A DNA stretch of 18,311 nucleotides, taken from Phycisphaerales bacterium UBA1926 (GTDB lineage: Bacteria > Planctomycetota > Phycisphaerae > Phycisphaerales > UBA1924). Numbering within the stretch: the first letter of the stretch is position 1; each line of letters starts with the position of its first letter. Under the pieces are notes generated by a model. The model saw only the letters and a list, made by a program, of their open reading frames with translations, was not told the origin of the DNA and did not search any database. The position numbers were made by a program, and so were the translations under genes. This document shows, piece by piece, positions 1-6,862 of this stretch. The DNA is taken from the NCBI GenBank assembly GCA_002337215.1, contig DDFO01000015.1:21934-40244 (forward strand), read 5' to 3'.

Positions 1-66
1 GAGACGGCGCAGCCTTCTCCACGACTCGGCCTTCACCGGCGCGGAGAAACCGCTGCGCGGCGTCTC
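1..66. other. Long imperfect hairpin at the window edge
   Basis: Three successive paired blocks nest around one loop. GAGACG (1-6) pairs with CGTCTC (61-66), GCGCAGC (7-13) with GCTGCGC (52-58), and TTCTCC (15-20) with GGAGAA (43-48). Small bulges and a 22-nt loop separate them. No T-tract follows on the + strand. It may be the end of a transcript entering from the left, or a structured 5' region of the next gene. Its left edge cannot be seen because the window starts there. Confidence 0.45.
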
Positions 67-113
67 CGCGGCACCCGAGCCGTGTTGCACCGTGCACCGC
101 TCTACCGTTCGGC

Positions 114-779
114 ATGACCACGCCCCCCATCCCCCCGACCACCACGCTCGACCCCGCCGACCTCAGCGTTGCGGAGCGGTACAAGCTCCTGATCGGGTGC
201 GTCACGCCCCGCCCGATCGCGTTCGTCTCGACGGTGTCGGCCGAGGGCAAGCCGAACCTCGCCCCCTTCTCGTTCTTCAACGCCGTGGGCTCGAACCCGA
301 TGACGCTCCTGTTCTGCCCCGCCAACACCCCCGAGGGCGGAGAGAAGGACACCCTGCGGAACGCCAAGCCTGCCGAAGAAGGCGGAACAGGCGAGTTCGT
401 GGTCAACGTCGCAACCCACGCGATCCGGCGGGCGGTCGCCGGGGCAGCCGAGAACCTGCCGTTCGGCGAGAGCGAGTTCGACTTGGTCGGCCTGACACCA
501 GTCGCGTGCGATGTCGTTGGCGCGCCGCGGGTTGCCGAGTCACCCGTCGCGTTCGAGTGCAAGACGACGCAGGTCATCCGCACGAACCCGGGTGAGCCGG
601 GCGGGGGGAACGTGGTGATGGGTGAGGTCGTCCGCGTGCATGTGCAGGAGGGTCTGGTCAACGAGCGGATGCACACCGATCTGGACGCGCTGGATGCGAT
701 TGGACGGATGGGCGGGAAGTCGTACTGCACGACGCGGGAGCGGTTCGAGTTGCCGGTGGGACGCGCGGCACTGGAGTGA
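114..779 (+). CDS. Flavin reductase family protein (FMN-binding split barrel)
   Basis: The 221-residue product matches the flavin-reductase-like FMN-binding split-barrel family in length and in its landmark segments. RYKLLIGCVTPRPIAFVST lies at about residues 23-41, followed by APFSFFNAVGSNP, and by FVVNVA near residue 96 before the second half of the barrel. Members bind FMN and either reduce free flavin with NAD(P)H or serve as poorly defined flavoproteins; the substrate cannot be told from sequence. The protein is predicted to be cytoplasmic, with no signal peptide or membrane segment. The ATG at 114 is chosen because the N-terminal DPADLSVAERYKLLIG stretch is typical of the family start; no convincing Shine-Dalgarno precedes it. 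It stands alone: the next gene is convergent on the other strand. Confidence 0.88.
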   Translation: MTTPPIPPTTTLDPADLSVAERYKLLIGCVTPRPIAFVSTVSAEGKPNLAPFSFFNAVGSNPMTLLFCPANTPEGGEKDTLRNAKPAEEGGTGEFVVNVATHAIRRAVAGAAENLPFGESEFDLVGLTPVACDVVGAPRVAESPVAFECKTTQVIRTNPGEPGGGNVVMGEVVRVHVQEGLVNERMHTDLDALDAIGRMGGKSYCTTRERFELPVGRAALE

Positions 780-780
780 C

Positions 781-819
781 CATAAAAAGACCCCCGAGCC
801 GTGGTGGACTGCTCGGGGG
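781..819 (-). terminator. Intrinsic terminator of the dcd-HNH-nrdJ operon
   Basis: CCCCCGAGC (791-799) and GCTCGGGGG (811-819) form a perfect 9-bp stem with an 11-nt loop. Read on the minus strand the stem is followed by TCTTTTTATG, a proper U-tract. The hairpin therefore terminates leftward transcription coming from nrdJ, whose stop is about 180 bp away. It also lies just after the stop of the convergent flavin reductase gene and could stop that transcript weakly. The interval 820-995 shows nothing else recognisable. Confidence 0.8.
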
Positions 820-995
820 CGGACTCGGCTGTCCGGAGCGGGGAGGGAGGGAGGTGGGAGCCCCGGACGCCTGAGTGGCTTGGTTGTCGCGGGCGTGTCC
901 GCCCGCATCGAGTCAGTACTGGTCAGTCCCGGCGGGGGACTCGTTGACGCCTCGGCGCGGGCCCGACGCGTCGTCGCCGGGGCGGGCGTGCCCGG

Positions 996-3900
996 TCAGC
1001 TGCAGCCCAGCGAGGCCCCGCAGTTGAGGCACTTGTAGCAGGTGCCGCTCCGGACGGTGATCGTGCCGCAGACATCGCACGGGGGGGCGTCCCCCGCCGC
1101 GTCGAGGGCGTCCGAGAGGGCCGAGCTCGCCGACACGGCTGCCTGTGTTGCGGTCCGCGCCGCGGTCTCCGTCACAGTCGCCGCGGTTTTCGCGACGGCA
1201 GAAATCAGACCGCCCCCCGCCTTGTCCCCGGCGTTGTCCCCGGTCGATGCGGGCGTCTTCCATGACGACCCTCCGTTGCTGGTGGAATCGGATCCGGCGA
1301 GCCGACCGCCGGCTTTGTCAGCCTTGGCCGTGGCGTTGGCATGGGCCTTGGCTTCCGCCTCGACCGCGGCCTTGCCCTGGTCGATCTTGGTCTTCTTGTC
1401 GTTGTCGGCCCGCTGCGGCGCGTTCGCCTCGCGGTAGCCGGGCAGGAACTCCATGCCCAACCAGCGGAAGATGTAATCGACGAGGCTCTTGGCGAACGGG
1501 ATGTCGCGGTTGGTCGTCATCCCCGCGGGCTCGAACCGCTGGTGTGTGAACTTGCGGACCATGCTGCTGAGCGGGACGCCGTACTGCAGCGCGACAGAGG
1601 TCGCGGTGCCCAGGGAGTCCATGAGCCCGCCGATCGTCGAGCCCTCCTTCGCCATGGTGATGAACAGCTCGCCCGGCATCCCGTCGTCGTAGAGACCGAC
1701 GGTCAGATAGCCCTCGTGCCCCGCGACGTTAAACTTGTGCGTCACGCTGCGGCGGGTATCGGACAGACGCCGACGCATGGGGCGATGGACGATCTTCTCG
1801 CGGATCTCGACGGTCGTCGCCGCGTCCCCCGCCGCGGCCGCCGAGGCGGTCTCGACAACATCGGCGGCGACCTCCTCGAGCGCGGCCTCGAGCTCATCAG
1901 CGTCCTCGTCATCGAGCTCGACGTCGGCCTTGGCATTCAAGGGCTGGCTGAGCTTGCATCCGTCGCGATACAGCGCGTTCGCCTTGAGGCCCAGCTCCCA
2001 CGAGAGGCGGTAGCAGTCCTTGATGTCCTCCATCGTCGCGTCGTTGGGCAGGTTGATCGTCTTGCTGATCGCCCCGGTGATGAAGGGCTGCGCCGCCCCC
2101 ATCATGCGGATGTGACCCTCCGGAGCGATGTACCGCGTGCCGATCTTGCCGCAGGTGTTCGCACAGTCGAAGACAGGCAGGTGCTCATCGAGCAGGTGGG
2201 GCGCGCCCTCGACGGTCTGCGTGCCGCAGACGCGCCGGTTGAGCTCCTCGATCTGCATCGAGGTCAGGCCGAGCGCCTTGAGCCCGTTGAACCCGAAGTC
2301 GGCCTTCGCCTTCTCCGCGTTGATCCCGAGCCTCTCCAGCGTGTCGTTGCCGAGCCCCCACGCGCTGAACGCGAACTTGAGCTCGAACACGCCGGGGAGC
2401 TGGGCGGTGATCTTCTTCAGATCGTCCTCGGTCGCCCCCAGGCTCGTGAGCCACTGACCGAACGTCATGCCCTCGGTGATGCCCTGGTCGGCGCCGTTGT
2501 CGCCCGCGGGCATCGCGACATTGAGATCGAGCGCCCCGAGCAGATACTCGGTGATCTCGCCGATCTGGTCGTCGGTGTACCCCATCGCCTTGAGCGCGGG
2601 CTCGACCGAGTTGTTGGCGATCTTGAAGTAGCCGCCCCCGGCGAGCTTCTTGAACTTCACGAGCGCGAAGTCGGGCTCGACACCCGTCGTGTCGCAGTCC
2701 ATGAGCAGCCCGATCGTGCCGGTCGGCGCGATGACGGTGGTCTGCGCGTTGCGGTAGCCGTGCTTGGTGCCGAAGGTGTACGCGTCGTCCCACGCCTTGG
2801 TCGCGTGCGTGAGCAGGGCGCGGGCGTTCGCCAGCGGCACCCCGCCGCTCTCGATGATCTCGTGATCGATCGGGACCGGGGTGATGCGGAGGCTCTCGTA
2901 CTTGTCCGAGTCCCGCGCCTCGCCGTGCGCCGCGAGGCGGTGGTTGCGGATCACCCGGAGCATGTTCTCCCGGTCGTCGTCGTACCCCGCGAACGGGCCG
3001 TGCTCGCCCGCCATCTGGGCCGACTGGCGGTACGACCGCCCCGTGAGGATCGCGCTCAGGCACGAGCAGATCGCCCGGCCTTCCTCGCTGTCATAGGGGA
3101 TCCCAGCCTGCATCAGCATCGCGCCGAGGTTGGCATACCCCAGCCCCAGCGTGCGGTACTTCCAGCTGAGCTCGGCGATCTGCTTGCTCGGGAACGCCGC
3201 CATCAGCACGCTGATCTCGAGGACCATCGTCCAGATGTCGATCGCGTGCTCGAACCGCTCGACGTCGAAGGCCCGGGTCTCCGAGTCGTAGAACTTCATG
3301 ATGTTCAGCGACGCGAGGTTGCAGGCCGTGTTGTCGAGGAACATGTACTCGCTGCACGGGTTGCTGGCGTTGATCCGCCCCGCGCTGGGGCAGGTGTGCC
3401 ACGCGTTGATCGTGCTGTCGTACTGCACGCCCGGGTCGGCGCACCGCCACGCGGCGTACGCGATGTCGTCCCAGAGCTTCTGCGCATCGTGCGTCTTGGC
3501 GACCTTCCCGTTCGTCCGGTTGGTCGTCTCCCACTCGGCGCCCTCGTCCACCGCGTCGAAGAACGCGTCGGGGATCCGCACCGAGTTGTTGGAGTTCTGA
3601 CCCGCGACGGTCGCGTACGCCTCGCCGTTGAAGTCATAATCGAGCGTCAGGCCCAGCCGCGACGCGGTCTCGCCGATCGCCTCGGCGTCCATCGGGCTCG
3701 CCTTCTCGCCCGCGATCGCCTTGAACCCCTCCACCATCGCCGCGACCTTGATCTCCTCGCGCACCTTCCAGTTCACGAAGGTCTCGATGTCGGGGTGGTC
3801 CATGTCCAGGCAGACCATCTTCGCGGCGCGCCGGGTCGTCCCGCCGCTCTTGATCGCCGCCGCCGCGCGGTCGCCGATCTTCAGCCAGCTCATCAGGCCC

Positions 3901-4616
3901 GACGACTTGCCGCCCCCGCTGAGCGGCTCGTTCTCCGCCCGCAGGTTGCTGAAGTTCGTCCCCGTGCCCGACCCATACTTGAACAGCCGCGCCTCGCGGG
4001 TCCACAGGTCCATGATCCCGCCCTGCCCCACCAGATCGTCATCGACGCTCTGGATAAAGCACGCGTGCGGCTGGGGGTGCGTGTACGCGTCCTCGGCGAG
4101 CTTCAGTTCGCCCGTCTCGTGGTCGGCCACCCAGTGGCCCTGCGCGGGGCCGTTGATGCCGTACGCCCAGTTGAGCCCGGTGTTGAACCACTGGGGGCTG
4201 TTCGGCGCGCACATCTGGTGCGTCATCATGTACGCGAGCTCGTCGTAGAACGCCTGGGCATCCTTGTGGCTGTCGAAGTAGCCGTGGCTCTCGCCCCAGT
4301 GCTTCCAGCACCCCGCGAGTCGGTGGATGACCTGCCTGGCCGACTTCTCAGGCCCGGTCTTGACAGTCTTGCCAGCGTCGAACCCGGGAACCGGCAGCCC
4401 GTTCTCGCCCCCGTCCTCGGGCACGCCCGCCTTGCGGAAGTACTTGCTGACCATGATGTCGGTCGCGAGCTGCGACCAGGTCTCGGGCACCTCGGCGTCG
4501 GGCATCTCGAAGACGACCGTCCCGTCGGGGTTCGAGATTTTGCTCGACCGCGTCGTCCAAGTGACGCTGTCGAACGGGTTCTGACCATCCTTGGTGAATT
4601 TACGCTGGATCTTCAT
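996..4616 (-). CDS. nrdJ: Adenosylcobalamin-dependent (class II) ribonucleotide reductase
   Basis: The 1206-residue protein makes deoxyribonucleotides using an adenosylcobalamin-generated thiyl radical, independently of oxygen. The catalytic signature NPCSEY gives N419, C421 (thiyl cysteine) and E423. The redox cysteines are probably C186 and C432. APTGTIG lies at 630-636, and MMGAAQPFITGAISKTINLP closes the barrel at about 838-857. After the core come an acidic Asp/Glu/Ala linker (about 897-930), a TSCPD-type domain (about 940-1055), an Ala/Lys/Ser-rich linker (about 1065-1178) and a C-terminal zinc ribbon with cysteines at 1180, 1183, 1193, 1196, 1199 and 1205. The length is normal for long NrdJ forms. 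The ATG at 4616 fits the family start (MKIQRKFT...), with a weak TGAGG about 10 nt upstream. It is the last gene of the operon after dcd and the HNH gene. Confidence 0.97.
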   Translation of the reverse strand: MKIQRKFTKDGQNPFDSVTWTTRSSKISNPDGTVVFEMPDAEVPETWSQLATDIMVSKYFRKAGVPEDGGENGLPVPGFDAGKTVKTGPEKSARQVIHRLAGCWKHWGESHGYFDSHKDAQAFYDELAYMMTHQMCAPNSPQWFNTGLNWAYGINGPAQGHWVADHETGELKLAEDAYTHPQPHACFIQSVDDDLVGQGGIMDLWTREARLFKYGSGTGTNFSNLRAENEPLSGGGKSSGLMSWLKIGDRAAAAIKSGGTTRRAAKMVCLDMDHPDIETFVNWKVREEIKVAAMVEGFKAIAGEKASPMDAEAIGETASRLGLTLDYDFNGEAYATVAGQNSNNSVRIPDAFFDAVDEGAEWETTNRTNGKVAKTHDAQKLWDDIAYAAWRCADPGVQYDSTINAWHTCPSAGRINASNPCSEYMFLDNTACNLASLNIMKFYDSETRAFDVERFEHAIDIWTMVLEISVLMAAFPSKQIAELSWKYRTLGLGYANLGAMLMQAGIPYDSEEGRAICSCLSAILTGRSYRQSAQMAGEHGPFAGYDDDRENMLRVIRNHRLAAHGEARDSDKYESLRITPVPIDHEIIESGGVPLANARALLTHATKAWDDAYTFGTKHGYRNAQTTVIAPTGTIGLLMDCDTTGVEPDFALVKFKKLAGGGYFKIANNSVEPALKAMGYTDDQIGEITEYLLGALDLNVAMPAGDNGADQGITEGMTFGQWLTSLGATEDDLKKITAQLPGVFELKFAFSAWGLGNDTLERLGINAEKAKADFGFNGLKALGLTSMQIEELNRRVCGTQTVEGAPHLLDEHLPVFDCANTCGKIGTRYIAPEGHIRMMGAAQPFITGAISKTINLPNDATMEDIKDCYRLSWELGLKANALYRDGCKLSQPLNAKADVELDDEDADELEAALEEVAADVVETASAAAAGDAATTVEIREKIVHRPMRRRLSDTRRSVTHKFNVAGHEGYLTVGLYDDGMPGELFITMAKEGSTIGGLMDSLGTATSVALQYGVPLSSMVRKFTHQRFEPAGMTTNRDIPFAKSLVDYIFRWLGMEFLPGYREANAPQRADNDKKTKIDQGKAAVEAEAKAHANATAKADKAGGRLAGSDSTSNGGSSWKTPASTGDNAGDKAGGGLISAVAKTAATVTETAARTATQAAVSASSALSDALDAAGDAPPCDVCGTITVRSGTCYKCLNCGASLGCS

Positions 4617-4638
4617 GACTGCACAACCTCAGTTCTAG

Positions 4639-5199
4639 CTACCCGCAATTGGCACCCGAAGCGTCTTTGCCGAAAGCACCAATCGATTCCCAGAAACACT
4701 GGACCCTGACTTGACGACGTTCCTTGGCCGCAACTACTTCATCACACCACAATGCTCGCCACACCCACTTGAAGAGCTGCTCGTTGTCCCACCCCAATGA
4801 CCGGAGGTACTCAATTGCCTCTGTGTCGCCCTTAGTCGAATTGCACTCGAAGCAAGAAGGCACTTTGTTATTCAGCTGATTCGATCCACCGCAGGACTCC
4901 GGCATCATGTGATCGATCGTCATGCAATCGGGACATAGCACCGAACCGCAATATGCACACCTGTAGTTCCATCGATAAAGCGTTATTACTTTGTGGATGT
5001 GGCGGCGCAACCGACGGCGATTCTGGCTTGGCTTTCCCCCGGGCATCAAGTGCCCCCACTGCTCCTCACTCATCTGAAAAAGAAAACCGCGATACTTCGG
5101 AGTTGGTTTATCTTGAACTTGGCCCCTTCGGGGCGACGGTTTTTCCGTCCTTTTCAGCCTCACAGCCGATTGATCAAGAATGGGAATAACTTCAACCAC
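4639..5199 (-). CDS. HNH endonuclease, free-standing, inside the dcd-nrdJ operon
   Basis: The 186-residue protein has a classical HNH/McrA-like zinc-finger nuclease core. CAYC (C81, C84) is followed by an extra CPDC (C89, C92), then IDHMMPESCGG (D96, H97), NN at 110-111, and CFECN (C116, C119, N120) before STKGD. The catalytic His and both zinc-binding CxxC pairs are intact, so it looks active. The N-terminal 70 residues are basic and may bind DNA. GTG at 5199 is the first start, 8 nt from the dcd stop, without a clear Shine-Dalgarno; ATG at 5073 is an alternative. The gene ends 22 bp before nrdJ, so it is translated from the same message. Its base composition is visibly less GC-rich than the flanking genes, which suggests later arrival. 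It may be a homing-type or a host-defence nuclease; its target is unknown. Confidence 0.87.
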   Translation of the reverse strand: MVEVIPILDQSAVRLKRTEKPSPRRGQVQDKPTPKYRGFLFQMSEEQWGHLMPGGKPSQNRRRLRRHIHKVITLYRWNYRCAYCGSVLCPDCMTIDHMMPESCGGSNQLNNKVPSCFECNSTKGDTEAIEYLRSLGWDNEQLFKWVWRALWCDEVVAAKERRQVRVQCFWESIGAFGKDASGANCG

Positions 5200-5206
5200 T
5201 TCTAGT

Positions 5207-5779
5207 TCAATCCACCTTCGGCAGCGTCAACCCGCTCTGATCCTGGTACTTCCCGGCCTTGTCCGCGTAACTCACCGCACACACCTTGTCGGCCTTCAGG
5301 AAGACCATCTGCGCAACGCCCTCGTTCGCGTACACCTTCGCCGGCAGCGGGGTCGTGTTGCTGATCTCGAGCGTGACCTTGCCGCGCCACTCGGGCTCGA
5401 GCGGGGTGACGTTCACGATCAGGCCGCACCGGGCGTACGTGCTCTTGCCGACACAGATCACGAGCACGTCGCGCGGGATGTCGAAGACCTCGACCGTCTC
5501 GCACAGCGCGAACGAGTTGGGCGGGATGATGACGTGGTCGGTCCCCTCGTCATCGGTGTTCACATCGACCATGAACCGGTCGTCGAACTTCTTGGGATCG
5601 ACGACGGCAATCCCGCCCCCGCGAACGGTCGGCGTGAAGATCTTGAAGTCGGGGCCCACCCGCACGTCGTACCCGTACGACGAGACGCCGTACGAGATCG
5701 TCCCGGGGCGCTTCGTCGCATCCGAGAACGGCTTGATGTCGACCAGCTCTCTGATCTGCGTGTCGCACAGAACGCCCAT
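5207..5779 (-). CDS. dcd: dCTP deaminase
   Basis: The 190-residue product deaminates dCTP to dUTP, the main route to dUMP and dTTP in many bacteria. Diagnostic segments are [12 protein letters not shown] at the start, [16 protein letters not shown], the nucleotide-binding [21 protein letters not shown], and VTLEISN, whose Glu is the expected catalytic residue. [11 protein letters not shown] lies near the end. Its length is normal for the bacterial trimeric enzyme. The reading frame stays open upstream to 6262, but ATG 5779 is chosen because the family begins exactly there and an excellent GGAGG sits 7 nt upstream. It is the first gene of the operon with the HNH gene and nrdJ, an arrangement consistent with coordinated dNTP supply. 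Confidence 0.96.
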   Translation of the reverse strand: MGVLCDTQIRELVDIKPFSDATKRPGTISYGVSSYGYDVRVGPDFKIFTPTVRGGGIAVVDPKKFDDRFMVDVNTDDEGTDHVIIPPNSFALCETVEVFDIPRDVLVICVGKSTYARCGLIVNVTPLEPEWRGKVTLEISNTTPLPAKVYANEGVAQMVFLKADKVCAVSYADKAGKYQDQSGLTLPKVD

Positions 5780-6360
5780 GTGCGCCCTCCGTTTCGTCGC
5801 CGCTCCCCGCGGCTTCTGAGTCCCGTCTTGCCCGCGCCCGATCGTCACCCGATCGACTGCGAGAGGGGCGAGTCCACACGCCCCACCGTTCCACTCTGCC
5901 GGCCTCTTCCAAGCCGGCGGTTCGATCCCCGGGGCCGTCTCCGTCCGGCCGCCGGTTCTGTGCGAGCCCGGCGGATCTCCTCGAAGGCCCGCCGCGTGCG
6001 CACACCGATCGCCGCCGGAGCCGGGCCCGCCATGGCCCGGCCGGTGTCCTTGCATCTCGGGGCGGTTCCTCGTCCGCCCCCAAGCGCCCGGATCGGCGAT
6101 CGCTGGTTGTCTTTCCCGCCCACGAGTGCCCGGCTCCAGCCCCGATCTGGGGTCGGCCGAACGAGCGGCATTCCCGAATCCACGTGATCCGCCGGCCTCG
6201 AAGCCTCCGGCCTCTCGGTGTCCCTGGATGCCCGATGATGGGGCACCCCTCCGACGAACCATCCTGCACCAACCAACGAGTCACCCCGTTAGCCGGCTCC
6301 CATCACCGCGAAACGGGGTCTCCACCGGGCCAAACCCAGGCGGCGGTTCCGTTTGCGGCA
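5780..6360 (-). other. Hairpin-rich non-coding leader upstream of dcd
   Basis: No credible gene is present here; open frames on both strands lack domain-like composition. The stretch carries many compact inverted repeats: 5865-5870/5879-5884 (GGGGCG arms), 5898-5903/5913-5918 (GCCGGC arms), 6021-6027/6034-6040 (7 bp) nested in 6002-6007/6042-6047, 6059-6065/6074-6080 (7 bp, GGGGCGG), 6140-6143/6149-6152, 6229-6233/6241-6245 and 6284-6290/6312-6318 (CCCCGTT arms). If dcd is transcribed from the promoter proposed near 6367-6394, all of this is the 5' leader of its mRNA. I could not match it to the cobalamin riboswitch, RNase P RNA, SRP RNA or tmRNA consensus. GC-rich DNA forms many hairpins by chance, so this is tentative. 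Confidence 0.4.
5787..5791 (-). promoter_or_regulatory. Shine-Dalgarno of dcd
   Basis: On the minus strand GGAGG is followed by GCGCAC and then the ATG at 5779. The ideal spacing decides the dcd start against the much longer open frame upstream. Confidence 0.8.
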
Positions 6361-6366
6361 GCGAGA

Positions 6367-6394
6367 ACACTACCACAATCCATCGTGTTGTCTA
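6367..6394 (-). promoter_or_regulatory. Candidate promoter of the dcd-HNH-nrdJ operon
   Basis: On the minus strand TAGACA (6394-6389, five of six matches to TTGACA) is separated by 16 bp from TAGTGT (6372-6367), which keeps the key T-A-...-T of a -10 box. The 16-bp spacer is exactly the NrdR-box-like sequence 6373-6388, so a repressor there would block RNA polymerase. The inferred start of transcription is near 6360, giving a leader of about 580 nt. Confidence 0.4.
6373..6388. promoter_or_regulatory. NrdR-box-like operator 1
   Basis: CCACAATCCATCGTGT matches 12 of 16 positions of the published NrdR-box pattern (acaCwAtATwTwGtgt). It lies inside the proposed promoter spacer and exactly 32 bp from a second such site. 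NrdR, the ATP/dATP-sensing repressor of ribonucleotide reductase genes, normally binds such a pair about three helical turns apart. Confidence 0.5.
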
Positions 6395-6404
6395 GGTCTT
6401 TCAT

Positions 6405-6420
6405 CCACTATTTGCTGTGG
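6405..6420. promoter_or_regulatory. NrdR-box-like operator 2
   Basis: CCACTATTTGCTGTGG matches 11 of 16 NrdR-box positions and has perfect CCAC/GTGG outer arms. It starts 32 bp from operator 1, leaving a 16-bp gap, which is the standard spacing of paired NrdR boxes. It lies just upstream of the proposed -35 element of the leftward promoter. Confidence 0.5.
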
Positions 6421-6472
6421 GTATGTCGTGCAAAGCCTGTCAGTTGGGCGCAAATTGTGGCGAAATCGCGGC

Positions 6473-6486
6473 TTGCGCCGGCGCAA
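6473..6486. promoter_or_regulatory. Perfect 14-bp palindrome TTGCGCCGGCGCAA
   Basis: TTGCGCC is followed directly by its reverse complement GGCGCAA. A related TTGGGCGCAA lies at 6444-6453. The position between the two divergent transcription units suggests a binding site for a dimeric regulator, but I recognise no specific protein. Confidence 0.35.
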
Positions 6487-6558
6487 AAATCTTCACGCCC
6501 CATCGGAACCGACAGCCACTCCACACCCACTCTCGGTGGGATTACCTACAAAAGATGT

Positions 6559-6574
6559 ACACAATATGTGGTAT
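6559..6574. promoter_or_regulatory. Third NrdR-box-like dyad
   Basis: ACACAATATGTGGTAT matches 13 of 16 NrdR-box positions, the best single match in the region. It sits in an AT-rich island at about 6541-6580 in an otherwise GC-rich intergenic stretch. A much weaker partial site starts 32 bp upstream at 6527. It could belong to a promoter for the rightward gene or be a distal operator for the leftward operon. The rest of 6421-6862 holds only this island, the 14-bp palindrome and no gene I can support. Confidence 0.35.
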
Positions 6575-6862
6575 ACCAATCGAATTCGGCGCCATTGCCT
6601 CGCCCGAATCGCCCTGGGAGCGTCCATCGAGCCGCCAATCGCCGGATTCGAGCGGACTTCTGCCTCTCCGAGCACCCCTGACGCAACCGCACCGGGACGC
6701 CGGCGGATACACTTCAACACCACGGCTGACGACGCGCGGCACGAGCCGAGCGCGTCGCCCACAGGCAGGCCGGGCCCGAGAGGCCGAGAGCCCCGCCCGC
6801 GGGGCGAAGGCTGCACGGGGCCCGCCCGCCGCTCGCCCCACCACCACAGCGAGAACGACACG

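Noticed and set aside
1341..4709. An open frame of over 1100 codons on the + strand opposite nrdJ
   Set aside because: It is antisense to an unmistakable nrdJ gene. Its product is a biased Arg/Val/Leu/Asp mix with no domain. Long antisense frames are expected in GC-rich genes with G/C third positions.
5919..5930. GGTTCGATCCCC, resembling a tRNA T-loop
   Set aside because: The flanking bases do not form the 5-bp T stem, and no acceptor or anticodon arms can be drawn on either strand. It may be chance.
5780..6262. N-terminal extension of dcd by 161 residues
   Set aside because: The dCTP deaminase family starts at the ATG at 5779, which has a strong Shine-Dalgarno. The upstream translation is low-complexity Arg/Gly/Pro sequence.
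5780..6360. Cobalamin riboswitch, RNase P RNA or SRP RNA in the dcd leader
   Set aside because: The conserved core strings of these RNAs could not be found on either strand. Only generic hairpins are visible.
6353..6862. N-terminal extension of the FlgI-like protein by 170 residues
   Set aside because: The signal peptide and lipobox lie just after ATG 6863. An extension would bury them and would also cover the palindrome and operator-like sites.
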